Shown: positions 56,125 through 64,000 of the stretch, one piece after another
How positions within the stretch are numbered: the stretch's first letter is position 1
How the letters are laid out: each line of letters starts with the position of its first letter
Origin: Streptomyces sp. NBC_01707
Lineage (GTDB): Bacteria; Actinomycetota; Actinomycetes; Streptomycetales; Streptomycetaceae
NCBI RefSeq assembly: GCF_041438805.1
Contig: NZ_CP109190.1
Coordinates: 4,898,001-4,962,000, forward strand
Length of the DNA: 64,000 nt
Direction: 5' to 3'
Notes under the pieces: generated by a model
The model's input: only the letters and a program-made list of their open reading frames with translations
Told to the model about the DNA's origin: nothing
Databases searched by the model: none
Made by a program: the position numbers and the translations under genes

Positions 56125-58722
56125 TCACCGCACGGCGCCCACGATCAGGCCGGCCTCCTCGTCCTCCCCGAACACATCCACCCGTACGGTGTCCCCGTCC
56201 CTGACCTCGCCCGCGAGGATCTCCTTCGCGAGCCGGTCACCGATCGCGGTCTGGATGAGGCGACGCAGCGGCCGCGCCCCGTACGCCGGGTCGTTGCCCT
56301 CCTTCGCCAGCCAGGCCAGCGCGGCCGGGGTGACGTCGAGGGTGAGCCGCCGGTCGGCGAGCCGCTTGGCGAGCCGGCCGATCTGCAGCGCGGCGATGTG
56401 CGCGAGCTCGTCGCCGGAGAGGGCCGAGAAGACCACCAGGTCGTCGAGCCGGTTGAGGAACTCCGGCTTGAAGGAGGCGCGTACGACCTCCAGGACCCGC
56501 GCCTTCTTCTCCTCCGGCTTCATCAACGGATCGACCAGGAACTGGCTGCCCAGGTTCGACGTCAGGACCAGGATGGTGTTGCGGAAGTCCACCGTCCGGC
56601 CCTGACCGTCGGTGAGCCGGCCGTCGTCGAGCACCTGGAGCAGGATGTCGAAGACCTCGGGGTGGGCCTTCTCCACCTCGTCCAGCAGGATGACGCTGTA
56701 CGGACGGCGGCGGACCGCCTCCGTGAGCTGGCCGCCCTCCTCGTACCCCACATAGCCGGGCGGGGCACCGACCAGCCGGGCGACACTGTGCTTCTCGCCG
56801 TACTCGCTCATGTCGATACGGACCATGGCCCGCTCGTCGTCGAACAGGAAGTCGGCGAGGGCCTTCGCAAGTTCGGTCTTGCCGACACCGGTCGGACCGA
56901 GGAAGAGGAACGATCCGGTGGGCCGGTCCGGGTCGGCGATGCCGGCCCTGGTGCGGCGTACCGCATCCGACACCGCCTGCACGGCCTCGGCCTGGCCGAT
57001 CAGCCGCCTGCCCAGCTCCTCCTCCATGCGCAGCAGCTTCTGCGTCTCGCCCTCCAGGAGCCGGCCGGCCGGGATGCCGGTCCAGGCGCCGACCACATCG
57101 GCGATGTCGTCCGGGCCGACCTCCTCCTTGACCATGGTGTCCTTGGCGGCTTCCTGCTCCGCCTCGTCGGCTTCCGCGAGCTCCCGCTCCAGACCGGGGA
57201 TCTCCCCGTACAGCAGTTTGGAGGCGGTGTCGAAGTCGCCGTCGCGCTGGGCGCGTTCGGCCTGGCCGCGCAGGTCGTCGAGGCGCTCCTTCAGTTCACC
57301 GACGCGGTTGAGGCTCTGCTTCTCCTTCTCCCAGCGGGCGGTGAGGCCGCGCAGCTCCTCCTCCTTGTCGGCGAGGTCGCGGCGGAGTTTCTCCAGACGC
57401 TGGACGGAAGCGGCATCCGTCTCGTTCTTCAGTGCCAGCTCCTCCATCCGGAGGCGGTCGACGGAGCGCTGCAGTTCGTCGATCTCGACGGGCGAGGAGT
57501 CGATCTCCATGCGCAGCCGGGACGCCGCCTCGTCGACCAGGTCGATGGCCTTGTCGGGGAGGAAGCGGGAGGTGATGTAGCGGTCGGACAGGGTCGCGGC
57601 TGCAACCAGCGCGGAGTCCGCGATCTGTACCTTGTGGTGCGCCTCGTACCGCCCCTTGAGCCCGCGCAGGATCGCGATGGTGTCCTCGACGGACGGTTCG
57701 GCGACCAGAACCTGCTGGAAGCGGCGCTCCAGCGCGGCGTCCTTCTCGATGCGCTCGCGGTACTCGTCGAGCGTCGTCGCGCCGACCATCCGCAGCTCAC
57801 CACGGGCCAGCATCGGCTTGAGCATGTTGCCGGCGTCCATGGCGGAGTCCCCGCCCGCCCCGGCGCCCACGACGGTGTGCAGCTCGTCGATGAACGTGAT
57901 GATCTGCCCGTCGCTCTCCTTGATCTCGGAGAGGACGGACTTCAGCCGCTCCTCGAACTCACCGCGGTACTTGGCGCCGGCGACCATGGCCCCGAGGTCC
58001 AGCGAGACGAGCCGCTTGTTCCTCAGGCTCTCGGGCACGTCGCCCTTGACGATGCGCTGAGCAAGCCCTTCGACGACGGCCGTCTTGCCGACGCCGGGCT
58101 CGCCGATGAGCACGGGGTTGTTCTTCGTGCGCCGCGACAGGACCTGCACGACGCGCCGGATCTCGTGGTCACGCCCGATGACGGGGTCGAGCTTGCCCTC
58201 GCGCGCGGCCGCCGTGAAGTCGGTGCCGAACTTCTCCAGGGCCTTGTACTGGCCCTCCGGGTCGGGTGTGGTCACCCGGCGCCCTCCCCTGCTCTTCTCG
58301 AATGCGTTCAGCAGCTTCTTCGCACTGGCACCCTGCTGGGTGAGGATCTCACCGGCGCGGCCGCCCTCGGCCGCGATACCGATCAGCAGATGCTCGGTGG
58401 AGAGGTAGTCGTCGCCGAGCTCCTTCGCGCGCTGCGCGGCGTCGGCGATGACGGCGAGCAGCTCACGGTTGGGCTGCGGCGGGGCGACGGTCGCCCCGGT
58501 CACGCTGGGCAACGACGCGAGCAACCGGTCCGTCTGGGTCCGTACGGCGACCTGGTCGGCGTCGACAGCGGCGAGCAGGTCGATGATGTTCTCGTTGTCC
58601 TCGCCCTCCAGCAGAGCGAGCAGCAGATGCCCCGGGGTCAGATCGGCGTGCCCATCCTTCACGGCCCTGCTGGTGGCCGCATTGATGGCGTCCCGGCTCT
58701 TGTTGGTCAGCTCGGCGTCCAC
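56125..58722 (-). CDS. clpB: ATP-dependent disaggregase ClpB
   Basis: 865 aa. With DnaK it rescues aggregated proteins after heat stress. The N-domain (1-145) has two Clp-N repeats; NBD1 Walker A is [15 protein letters not shown]; a coiled-coil M-domain (about 400-520) follows; NBD2 Walker A is [15 protein letters not shown]. Both AAA modules are intact. Start [13 protein letters not shown]. The promoter region contains an HspR HAIR operator, and hspR-dnaJ lie 4 kb away on the same strand, so clpB belongs to the HspR regulon. Confidence 0.97.
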   Translation of the reverse strand: MDAELTNKSRDAINAATSRAVKDGHADLTPGHLLLALLEGEDNENIIDLLAAVDADQVAVRTQTDRLLASLPSVTGATVAPPQPNRELLAVIADAAQRAKELGDDYLSTEHLLIGIAAEGGRAGEILTQQGASAKKLLNAFEKSRGGRRVTTPDPEGQYKALEKFGTDFTAAAREGKLDPVIGRDHEIRRVVQVLSRRTKNNPVLIGEPGVGKTAVVEGLAQRIVKGDVPESLRNKRLVSLDLGAMVAGAKYRGEFEERLKSVLSEIKESDGQIITFIDELHTVVGAGAGGDSAMDAGNMLKPMLARGELRMVGATTLDEYRERIEKDAALERRFQQVLVAEPSVEDTIAILRGLKGRYEAHHKVQIADSALVAAATLSDRYITSRFLPDKAIDLVDEAASRLRMEIDSSPVEIDELQRSVDRLRMEELALKNETDAASVQRLEKLRRDLADKEEELRGLTARWEKEKQSLNRVGELKERLDDLRGQAERAQRDGDFDTASKLLYGEIPGLERELAEADEAEQEAAKDTMVKEEVGPDDIADVVGAWTGIPAGRLLEGETQKLLRMEEELGRRLIGQAEAVQAVSDAVRRTRAGIADPDRPTGSFLFLGPTGVGKTELAKALADFLFDDERAMVRIDMSEYGEKHSVARLVGAPPGYVGYEEGGQLTEAVRRRPYSVILLDEVEKAHPEVFDILLQVLDDGRLTDGQGRTVDFRNTILVLTSNLGSQFLVDPLMKPEEKKARVLEVVRASFKPEFLNRLDDLVVFSALSGDELAHIAALQIGRLAKRLADRRLTLDVTPAALAWLAKEGNDPAYGARPLRRLIQTAIGDRLAKEILAGEVRDGDTVRVDVFGEDEEAGLIVGAVR

Positions 58723-58775
58723 GTGCGCTCTCTCCTCCTTGCGGTGGCTGGTCCGTCCACATCTTTCGCGATAAC

Positions 58776-58818
58776 TGACTCAGTCAACGTCCACAAAGTT
58801 GAGTCTATTCCACTCAAG
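58776..58818 (-). promoter_or_regulatory. clpB promoter with HspR HAIR operator
   Basis: On the minus strand CTTGAGT-N7-ACTCAAC (58798-58818) matches the HAIR operator of HspR (CTTGAGT-N7-ACTCAAG) with one difference. Downstream on the same strand a TTGACT hexamer (58782-58787) could be the -35, overlapping the small palindrome TGACTcAGTCA (58776-58786). Repression by HspR, lifted when DnaK is titrated by unfolded protein, is expected. Confidence 0.8.
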
Positions 58819-58946
58819 GCGAGATCCTGGCGAAAACCACCGGACTCCGGCAGACCACCGATGGAAACCCGCTCCTGTCCGAGTCAACCGGCCGGACAAC
58901 CCCCGCGCCACCGCAGGACCGGGCGACGGCTGCCTACCCTTTGTCC

Positions 58947-59369
58947 ATGGCCGTAGACGTACGCAACCCCAGTCCCGAGTACCTCGCCTTCTGGCGCGAG
59001 TACCACGTGTGCACCCTGACCACCCTCCGCCCCGACGGCACCCCGCACGTGGTGCCGGTCGGCGTGACGTACGACCCCGAGGCCGGGCTCGCGCGCATCA
59101 TCACCAACAAGAGCAGCAGAAAGGTCGCCCACGTCCTGGCCGCCGGCCCGGACGGGGCACGGGTGGCGGTCTGCCAGGTCGACCGGGGCCGCTGGGCGAC
59201 GCTGGAGGGCCGTGCGACGATCCGCACGGAGCAGGACGTGGTCGACGACGCGGTACGCCGTTACGCGGAACGCTACGAGCGCACCCCGGCACCCAATCCG
59301 GACCGGGTCGTCATCGAGATCGCCCTCGACCGGGCCCTCGGGCGGGGCGCACCGGTCCGCACGGCCTGA
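58947..59369 (+). CDS. PPOX-class F420-dependent oxidoreductase
   Basis: 140 aa with the split-barrel flavin-type fold. Key parts are YLAFWREYHVCTLTTLRPDG, TPHVVPVGVTYDPEAGLARI, TNKSSRKVAHVLAAG and VDRGRWATLEGRATI. The family binds F420 in actinobacteria and reduces varied substrates. The true substrate is unknown. A TTG at 58941 gives an alternative start. It is divergent from clpB; the clpB HAIR region lies between them. Confidence 0.9.
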   Translation: MAVDVRNPSPEYLAFWREYHVCTLTTLRPDGTPHVVPVGVTYDPEAGLARIITNKSSRKVAHVLAAGPDGARVAVCQVDRGRWATLEGRATIRTEQDVVDDAVRRYAERYERTPAPNPDRVVIEIALDRALGRGAPVRTA

Positions 59370-59404
59370 CCGCCGGCAGCTCCCGGCCGCCCGTCCCCGG
59401 ACAG

Positions 59405-59447
59405 CACAGCGGCGCCACCGTGTTCAGGTCACGATGGCGCCGCTGTG
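59405..59447. terminator. Bidirectional terminator
   Basis: CACAGCGGCGCCA pairs perfectly (13 bp) with TGGCGCCGCTGTG, with an inner CGTG/CACG pairing, between the convergent F420 enzyme gene and the 106-aa gene. Confidence 0.85.
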
Positions 59448-59488
59448 TGGGGGAAGTGTCTGAGCGACATGGAACGACGGGGGATCGC

Positions 59489-59809
59489 TCAGGCACTGCG
59501 GGGGGTGGCGGTGATGGTTTCGGGTTCGATCAGCTGGTGGTCACGCTGATCGAGGTTGACGAAGATCATTCCGTACCGGATCGCACAACGAACGGGCTGC
59601 GGCGCCCCGCGGGGGCGACGAAGACATCGGTAGGCGCGGACCTCTTCGTCGTCCTCCAGGACGACGACGATCGGCTCCCCGAGCAGGGTGACCATCAACG
59701 AATCGCCATGGCGGGGGAGTGCCGTGAGCAGATCGATGAAGTGCCACCCTGAACGGTATGCGGAGGCCATCTCCCGCCGGAAAACCCGGTCGTCCGGCGG
59801 GATGGTCAT
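59489..59809 (-). CDS. Small protein resembling a Rieske N-domain that lacks metal ligands
   Basis: 106 aa. VFRREMASAYRSGWHFIDLL followed by PRHGDSLMVTLLGEPIVVVL and EVRAYRCLRRPRGAPQ aligns by eye with the start of Rieske oxygenase alpha subunits (usual form: FEREMERIFRRSW... GEPVVVV... CRHRGA). The CxH ligand pair is replaced by RRP, and the second CxxH motif reads CAIRYG, so a [2Fe-2S] cluster cannot form. About 20 residues between the motifs are also missing. Its ATG overlaps the stop of the upstream peptide gene, so the two are coupled. Its role may be binding or scaffolding. Confidence 0.65.
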   Translation of the reverse strand: MTIPPDDRVFRREMASAYRSGWHFIDLLTALPRHGDSLMVTLLGEPIVVVLEDDEEVRAYRCLRRPRGAPQPVRCAIRYGMIFVNLDQRDHQLIEPETITATPRSA

Positions 59810-60006
59810 GCGCCCGCCAGATCCGCCGGGATGCTGTCCCAGGTGATATCGCCTGCCACGTTCAACGACTCAGCACCTTGGGCGGCAGCACTCGGCACGG
59901 ACGCCGCATCGGCGCCCCCTCCGGAATAACCGCCGCTCAGTACGCCACAGGCCAATGCTGCGACGAAAGCAGTGGCAAGCACTGAGCGAAGCATTCGCTT
60001 GTACAT
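59806..60006 (-). CDS. Small secreted peptide precursor
   Basis: 66 aa from the ATG at 60006 (a GTG at 60024 would add six residues). A basic start MYKRMLR and hydrophobic helix SVLATAFVAALACGVLSGG form a signal peptide. The processed C-terminal part of about 30 residues, after GGADA, ends SLNVAGDITWDSIPADLAGA. There are no further cysteines, so it is neither a disulfide-rich nor an obvious lanthionine precursor. Its stop overlaps the start of the Rieske-like gene (ATGA). It is divergent from a regulator pair and might be a secreted signal. Confidence 0.65.
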   Translation of the reverse strand: MYKRMLRSVLATAFVAALACGVLSGGYSGGGADAASVPSAAAQGAESLNVAGDITWDSIPADLAGA

Positions 60007-60097
60007 AGTCGGCTTCGTCCTCACTTGATGGGTTCATCTCCCCCGCACTAAGAAGATGTCTCACCTGGGCACGCGAACACCACCGGGTCGATGCATC

Positions 60098-60121
60098 ATG
60101 TTCCTGCACGTTCAGGAACAT
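60098..60121. promoter_or_regulatory. Palindromic operator or leader hairpin of the regulator pair
   Basis: ATGTTCCTG-cacgtt-CAGGAACAT is a perfect 9-bp inverted repeat with a 6-nt spacer. It lies 14 bp before the first regulator start and about 90 bp from the divergent peptide gene. It may be an autoregulatory site or mask the ribosome-binding site. Confidence 0.65.
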
Positions 60122-60134
60122 GGGGGGTGGAGAA

Positions 60135-61118
60135 ATGACCACAAGCAACACAAAACCGGCACATCCTCATGGGATCACCGACCTATGCGAAGCGGGAAAG
60201 CGGCTTTACGCCAGCGCTTTGCGCTCCGGACGAATATCCCGTCCCGAGGTGGAACCGGCACCGTGCTTGGTGGATTTCGCGCTCCTGCACCCCGACCCTG
60301 ACGACGCCGACTGGCTTCGCCCGGTTCCGCCGTCCGCCGCACTGGCCAAGCGCCTCCACCCCATAGAACGCGAGATCCAGGAACGCCGGCACGCCGCTGT
60401 CGAACTGACCGACTCGTTCGAGCCGTTCATGGACATCAGCGCCCAGGACCCGCCGACCACGCACGCCATCACGGTGCTCGAGGGCGTCAATCGCATCAAC
60501 GCGGCGATCGACCTCGCCACCGCGGAGTGCCGCACCGAGGTACTCACCATCCAGCCCGGAGGCGGCCGGAGCGAGCACATCCTCAGCAAGGGCCTGGAAC
60601 GCGGCCAGGCAGTGATAGACCGCGGCGTCAGCATCCGCACCCTCTACCAGCACACGGTCCGGCACAACCGCGGCACCTTCGTCTATGCGGAACGGCTGGC
60701 CGAAGGCAAGGTGGAAATCCGTACGCTCGAAGAGCTCATCGAGCGCCTGATCATCTTCGACGGGACTGTCGCCTTCATCCCCGCACAGGATGATCGTCAA
60801 GTCGCTCTGGAGCTCCGCCACCCAGGACTGGTCTCGTACCTGACCAAGGTCTTCGAACAGCTCTGGCAGCGCGCCGACCCACTGCTGGAAGAGATCCAGT
60901 ACGACCCCGTCCCCAAGGGCATCAGTGGCGTCCAACGCTCCATCGCCCAACTCCTCGTCGAGGGACACGTCGACGACTCCATCGCTCGCCGGCTTGGAAT
61001 GAACGTACGCACCTGTCGCGCGCACATCGCCAAACTGAACGCCGCCCTCGGCAGCGGCAGCCGGGCCCAACTCGGCTATCTCATAGCCCAGTCGGGAATT
61101 CTGAACCAGAACCACTGA
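60135..61118 (+). CDS. LuxR-type HTH regulator with PLD/TrmB-like central domain (paralogue A)
   Basis: 327 aa. The N-terminal helical region (1-115) includes LYASALRSGRISRPEVEPAP and PVPPSAALAKRLHPIEREIQ. The middle (120-235) starts AITVLEGVNRINAAIDLATA and contains the conserved IIFDGTVAFIPAQDD strand, as in phospholipase-D-like ligand domains of TrmB regulators. The C-terminal HTH is VQRSIAQLLVEGHVDDSIAR followed by RLGMNVRTCRAHIAKLNAAL. The second gene is a close paralogue on the same strand, 172 bp downstream. Start at MTTSNTK, preceded by a G-rich stretch. Confidence 0.85.
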   Translation: MTTSNTKPAHPHGITDLCEAGKRLYASALRSGRISRPEVEPAPCLVDFALLHPDPDDADWLRPVPPSAALAKRLHPIEREIQERRHAAVELTDSFEPFMDISAQDPPTTHAITVLEGVNRINAAIDLATAECRTEVLTIQPGGGRSEHILSKGLERGQAVIDRGVSIRTLYQHTVRHNRGTFVYAERLAEGKVEIRTLEELIERLIIFDGTVAFIPAQDDRQVALELRHPGLVSYLTKVFEQLWQRADPLLEEIQYDPVPKGISGVQRSIAQLLVEGHVDDSIARRLGMNVRTCRAHIAKLNAALGSGSRAQLGYLIAQSGILNQNH

Positions 61119-61174
61119 CCACGACGCGCTCCTTCCCGGACGCGGGCGGCCGCGGCCGCGACACGGGGAAGTGC

Positions 61175-61248
61175 GGCCACGCTTCCACTGCACAGGAGGA
61201 GTTCACCACCCGGCGGGGACAACACTCCCCCGGTGGCCACGCTTCCAC
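61175..61248 (+). repeat. 14-bp direct repeat between the two regulator genes
   Basis: GGCCACGCTTCCAC occurs at 61175-61188 and again at 61235-61248, exactly 60 bp apart. A 7-bp inverted repeat CACTGCA/TGCAGTG (61186-61192, 61263-61269) overlaps and flanks it. The region lies 40-120 bp before the second regulator start and may be its promoter. Confidence 0.65.
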
Positions 61249-61290
61249 CACCGTCATCTTGCTGCAGTGCACAAAAGTAGGGGATCCCGA

Positions 61291-62310
61291 ATGAGCAGAG
61301 ATGAGGAGAAACCACCGCATTCGCACGGCGAGCTGGAACTGTGCGACTCCGCGATCCTGCTCTACACCGAGGCCCTCCGCAGCGGCCGGATCGCCCGCGC
61401 CGACCTCGCACCCGCCCCATGCCTCATCGACATGTCGCTCGTCCACCCCGACCCCCGGGACGACGCGTGGATGCGCCCCGTGCCACCGTCCGCCGCCCTG
61501 GCACATCTGCTGCAGCCCGTCACCCGCGACATCCACGAACGGATACGGCGCACAGCGGCCCTCGCGGACACACTGGCTCCCCTGGCATCCGTCGCCAGCG
61601 AGGACCCCGACCACGCCATCACCGTTCTTGAGGGAAAGCCGCTGATCAGGGCAGCCATCGGTGCCGCGACGGCGGAAGCATCGGAGGAGGTGCTGACGAT
61701 GCAGCCAGGCAGCACCAGACCCTTCAAGCAAATGCCGGAGGCGCTGCCCCGCGCCCTGTCCATGATCGAGCAAGGGGCCAGTCTGCGACACATCTACCAG
61801 CACTCGGCCCGGTACGCTCCCCGGCTCAAGGAATACCTGGCCCAGGTCCCCGCGGACCGTCTCCAGGTACGCACCGTCGAACAGACCGTGGAACGACTGC
61901 TCATCTTCGACCACGCGGTCGCCTTCATTCCCGCAAACGCCGAGCGGGACCTCGCCCTGGAGATCCGCCACCCCGCCCTGATCCACTTCCTGATCCAGAT
62001 GTACGAGGTCCTGTGGACGCAGGCCACTCCCCTCACCCAGCAACTGCCCACATCCTCCCCCGGCACCCCCGTCACCGCCGTACAACGCAGCATCGCGCGC
62101 CTCCTGGTCGAAGGCCACGTCGACGACGCGGTGGCCCGCAAGCTGGGCATCAGCGTCCGCACATGCCGGTCCCACATCGCCAAACTCATGCAGGCACTCG
62201 ACGCCTCCAGCCGGACCCAACTGGGCGCGCTCATCGTCCAGTCGGGCATCGCCGAGCCGGACGGTGCCGCCCGCACCGACGCGGAAGGCCCGCCACCCGT
62301 TTCCGGGTGA
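61291..62310 (+). CDS. LuxR-type HTH regulator with PLD/TrmB-like central domain (paralogue B)
   Basis: 339 aa. The order matches paralogue A throughout: LYTEALRSGRIARADLAPAP, RPVPPSAALAHLLQP, AITVLEGKPLIRAAIGAATA, LLIFDHAVAFIPANAERDLA, then the HTH (VQRSIARLLVEGHVDDAVAR, KLGISVRTCRSHIAKLMQAL). It probably arose by tandem duplication. An N-terminal His-rich start (PPHSHG) and a C-terminal extension differ. The ATG follows AGGGGAT at good spacing. A hairpin overlaps its stop. Confidence 0.85.
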   Translation: MSRDEEKPPHSHGELELCDSAILLYTEALRSGRIARADLAPAPCLIDMSLVHPDPRDDAWMRPVPPSAALAHLLQPVTRDIHERIRRTAALADTLAPLASVASEDPDHAITVLEGKPLIRAAIGAATAEASEEVLTMQPGSTRPFKQMPEALPRALSMIEQGASLRHIYQHSARYAPRLKEYLAQVPADRLQVRTVEQTVERLLIFDHAVAFIPANAERDLALEIRHPALIHFLIQMYEVLWTQATPLTQQLPTSSPGTPVTAVQRSIARLLVEGHVDDAVARKLGISVRTCRSHIAKLMQALDASSRTQLGALIVQSGIAEPDGAARTDAEGPPPVSG

Positions 62311-62317
62311 CGGGCCT
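62286..62317 (+). terminator. Terminator overlapping the paralogue B stop
   Basis: AGGCCCG-c-CACCC pairs with GGGTG-a-CGGGCCT around a 6-nt loop with one mismatch. The stop codon lies within it. It may also serve the convergent hspR. Confidence 0.7.
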
Positions 62318-62346
62318 CGGCCGTCGTACGTGCGCCGTAACCGTGC

Positions 62347-62793
62347 CTATTCCTTGGGCCTCTTCGGCCGCCAGACCACCAACGCACTCGTCTGCTGCAC
62401 ATCCTGATACGGCACCAGATCACGCCGGTACGACGCGTGCACCTGCGCCTCGCGCTGCTGCATCGCCGCCGCCGCGCCGTCCACCGCCGCGGAGAGTTCG
62501 GCGACGCGCTGCTGGAGCGCGGCGACCTGGTTCTCCAGCTCGATGATGCGCTTGATGCCCGCCAGGTTGATGCCCTCGTCCTGCGACAGTTGCTGCACGG
62601 TGCGCAGCAGCTCGATGTCGCGGGCCGAGTAGCGCCGGCCGCGGCCGGCCGTGCGGTCCGGGGAGACCAGACCGAGGCGGTCGTACTGGCGCAGTGTCTG
62701 CGGATGCAGGCCCGAGAGCTGGGCCGCGATCGAGATCACGTACACCGGTGAGTCATCGGTCAGTTGGTACGGATTACGTCGTCGGCCGTCCAC
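62347..62793 (-). CDS. hspR: Heat-shock repressor HspR (MerR family)
   Basis: 148 aa. The N-terminal winged-helix domain begins VDGRRRNPYQL and continues VISIAAQLSGLHPQTLRQYD with RLGLVSPDRTAGRGRRYSAR, nearly as in characterised streptomycete HspR. A Gln-rich coiled coil (ENQVAALQQRVAELSAAV) follows. It binds HAIR operators of dnaK and clpB with DnaK as co-repressor. The GTG start at 62793 has GGGAG 7 nt upstream, and the dnaJ stop is one base before it, so the two are coupled. Confidence 0.96.
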   Translation of the reverse strand: MDGRRRNPYQLTDDSPVYVISIAAQLSGLHPQTLRQYDRLGLVSPDRTAGRGRRYSARDIELLRTVQQLSQDEGINLAGIKRIIELENQVAALQQRVAELSAAVDGAAAAMQQREAQVHASYRRDLVPYQDVQQTSALVVWRPKRPKE

Positions 62794-62794
62794 A

Positions 62795-63982
62795 TCATGC
62801 TCCCTTCGCGGCCTGGAACAGCTCCGCCCGCGGGTCCTCCCCCGCGGTCGCCTTCCGGTAGGCCTCCAGCGCGTCCTGCGCCTCGGAACCCAGTTCCTTC
62901 GGCACGGCCACCTCGACGGTGACCAGCAGGTCGCCCCGGGTGCCGTCCTTGCGCACCGCACCCTTGCCCCGGGCGCGCATCGTACGCCCGTTGGGGGTAC
63001 CGGCCGGCAGTTTCAGGGTGACCGGAGGTCCGCCGAGCGTGGGGACCTTCACCTCGCCGCCGAGCGCCGCCTCCACGAAGGTGACGGGCACGGTGACCGT
63101 GAGGTTGTCGTCCCTGCGGCCGAAGACCGGGTGGGCGTCGACATGGACGACGACGTACAGATCGCCGGCCGGGCCGCCGCGCTCGCCCGGAGCGCCCTTG
63201 CCGCGCAGCCGGATCCGCTGGCCGTCGGAGACGCCCGCCGGGATCCTGACCTGCATGGTGCGCGACGAACGCGCCCGTCCACTGCCCTTGCAGACATCGC
63301 ACGGGTCCTGGGCGATGAGGCCCCGGCCCTTGCAGTCCACGCAGGGATCGGTGAGCGAGAACCCGCCGCCGCTGCCGCGCGACACCTGGCCGGTGCCGAC
63401 ACAGGTCGGGCAGACCCTCGGGGTGCCGTTCTTGTCGCCGGTGCCCGAACACGCCTTGCAGGGCGCCTGGCTGGACATCCGCAGCGGGACCGTGGCCCCG
63501 TCGACGGCCTCGGTGAAGCTGAGCGTCACCTCGGACTCGATGTCCTGGCCACGGCGTGGCTGCACACGCGTCCCCGCACCGCCGCCCCGGTTGAACAGGC
63601 CGCCGAAGACATCGCCGAGACCGCCGCCGCCGCCGAAACCACCGGGGCCGCCGGCTCCGCCGCCCTGGGTCCCTCCGAAGAGGTCGCCCAGGTCGAAGTT
63701 GAAGTTGCCTCCCGCACCACCGGGACCGGCCCGGAAGCCGCCGTTGCCGAAGAGGGCGCGCGCCTCGTCGTACTCCTTGCGCTTCTTGGAGTCGCCGAGG
63801 ATGTCATTGGCCTCGGAGATCTCCTTGAAGCGCTCCTCCGCCTTGTCGTCGCCCTTGTTGGCGTCCGGGTGGAACTCGCGGGCGAGCTTGCGGTACGCCT
63901 TCTTGATCTCGGCGTCGGTGGCGTCCTTGGGGACGCCGAGGACCTTGTAGTAGTCCTTCTCGACGAAGTCCTTCGTGCTCAT
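62795..63982 (-). CDS. dnaJ: Co-chaperone DnaJ
   Basis: 395 aa. The J domain (1-75) has YYKVLGVPKDATDAEIKKAY and the HPD motif in REFHPDANKGDD. A Gly/Phe-rich linker is followed by the zinc-finger domain with four motifs (CKACSGTG, CPTCVGTG, CVDCKGRG, CDVCKGSG). The C-terminal substrate-binding domain is complete. It is the distal co-chaperone of a dnaK-grpE-dnaJ-hspR operon; grpE and dnaK should lie just past the right edge. Only 18 bases precede its start in the window. Confidence 0.97.
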   Translation of the reverse strand: MSTKDFVEKDYYKVLGVPKDATDAEIKKAYRKLAREFHPDANKGDDKAEERFKEISEANDILGDSKKRKEYDEARALFGNGGFRAGPGGAGGNFNFDLGDLFGGTQGGGAGGPGGFGGGGGLGDVFGGLFNRGGGAGTRVQPRRGQDIESEVTLSFTEAVDGATVPLRMSSQAPCKACSGTGDKNGTPRVCPTCVGTGQVSRGSGGGFSLTDPCVDCKGRGLIAQDPCDVCKGSGRARSSRTMQVRIPAGVSDGQRIRLRGKGAPGERGGPAGDLYVVVHVDAHPVFGRRDDNLTVTVPVTFVEAALGGEVKVPTLGGPPVTLKLPAGTPNGRTMRARGKGAVRKDGTRGDLLVTVEVAVPKELGSEAQDALEAYRKATAGEDPRAELFQAAKGA

Positions 63983-64000
63983 CGACGTCCCTCCTTCCGG

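Noticed and set aside
55998..56140. Plus-strand start MPWKEHPDG with a good RBS between YbjN and clpB
   Set aside because: The frame continues through clpB in antisense and contains the clpB terminator arms, so it is not a gene.

Overview
The window is high-GC actinobacterial DNA with strong third-position GC bias, GTG starts and many perfect GC-rich hairpin terminators. Gene content points to a Streptomyces chromosome core: duplicated DnaN, SURF1, DUF5063-recR-ybaB beside lysC-asd, purA, fbaA-pyrE, clpB, and dnaJ-hspR. A perfect 14-bp parS-type site (48582-48595) places the window in the ParB-bound part of the chromosome around oriC, by analogy with S. coelicolor. No rRNA, tRNA, CRISPR array or insertion sequence was recognised.

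Layout. 1-8.6 kb: the 5' part of a HEAT/LRV-like protein (running off the left edge), a VOC protein, a short UvrA-like ABC ATPase, a GNAT pseudogene with an internal deletion, a secreted SGNH hydrolase with a rare TTA codon, and a divergent MFS exporter/HxlR regulator pair. 8.7-20 kb: an S9 peptidase, SURF1, an ECF sigma factor with an overlapping membrane partner, asd-lysC (with an internal beta-subunit start), DUF5063, recR, ybaB and a SLATT-domain membrane protein. 20-33 kb: a GntR regulator with a class III aminotransferase, a Ser/Thr kinase with an external sensor domain, a PucR regulator, a second beta clamp, a GH19 chitinase behind a classical chitinase promoter, a membrane-anchored PstS-like protein, purA and a degenerate diacylglycerol-kinase-like protein.

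33-49 kb: a GbsR/MarR-like regulator divergent from a two-gene ABC exporter with a palindromic operator between them; a P450 behind a NarL-type two-component system; the kynurenine branch of tryptophan catabolism (kynA-kynU plus a probable formamidase); DUF3151; a DHA2-type MFS exporter; a MalY-like lyase; fbaA and pyrE. 49-59 kb: an aldose epimerase, a CoxG-like protein, a membrane spermidine-synthase-like protein with DUF2617, a mini membrane protein with a Cys/His/Gly tail, a class I aminotransferase, a YbjN protein, and clpB with an HspR (HAIR) operator.

59-64 kb: a small accessory module lies between clpB and hspR-dnaJ, the heat-shock genes of the HspR regulon. It holds two tandem paralogous regulators (a PLD/TrmB-like central region plus a LuxR-type HTH). 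Divergent from them are a secreted small peptide and a 106-aa protein that resembles a Rieske domain without its metal ligands. A 9-bp-arm palindrome sits in the divergent promoter. This module is the best candidate for an undescribed system, possibly a peptide-linked regulatory circuit; the function is inferred only from context.
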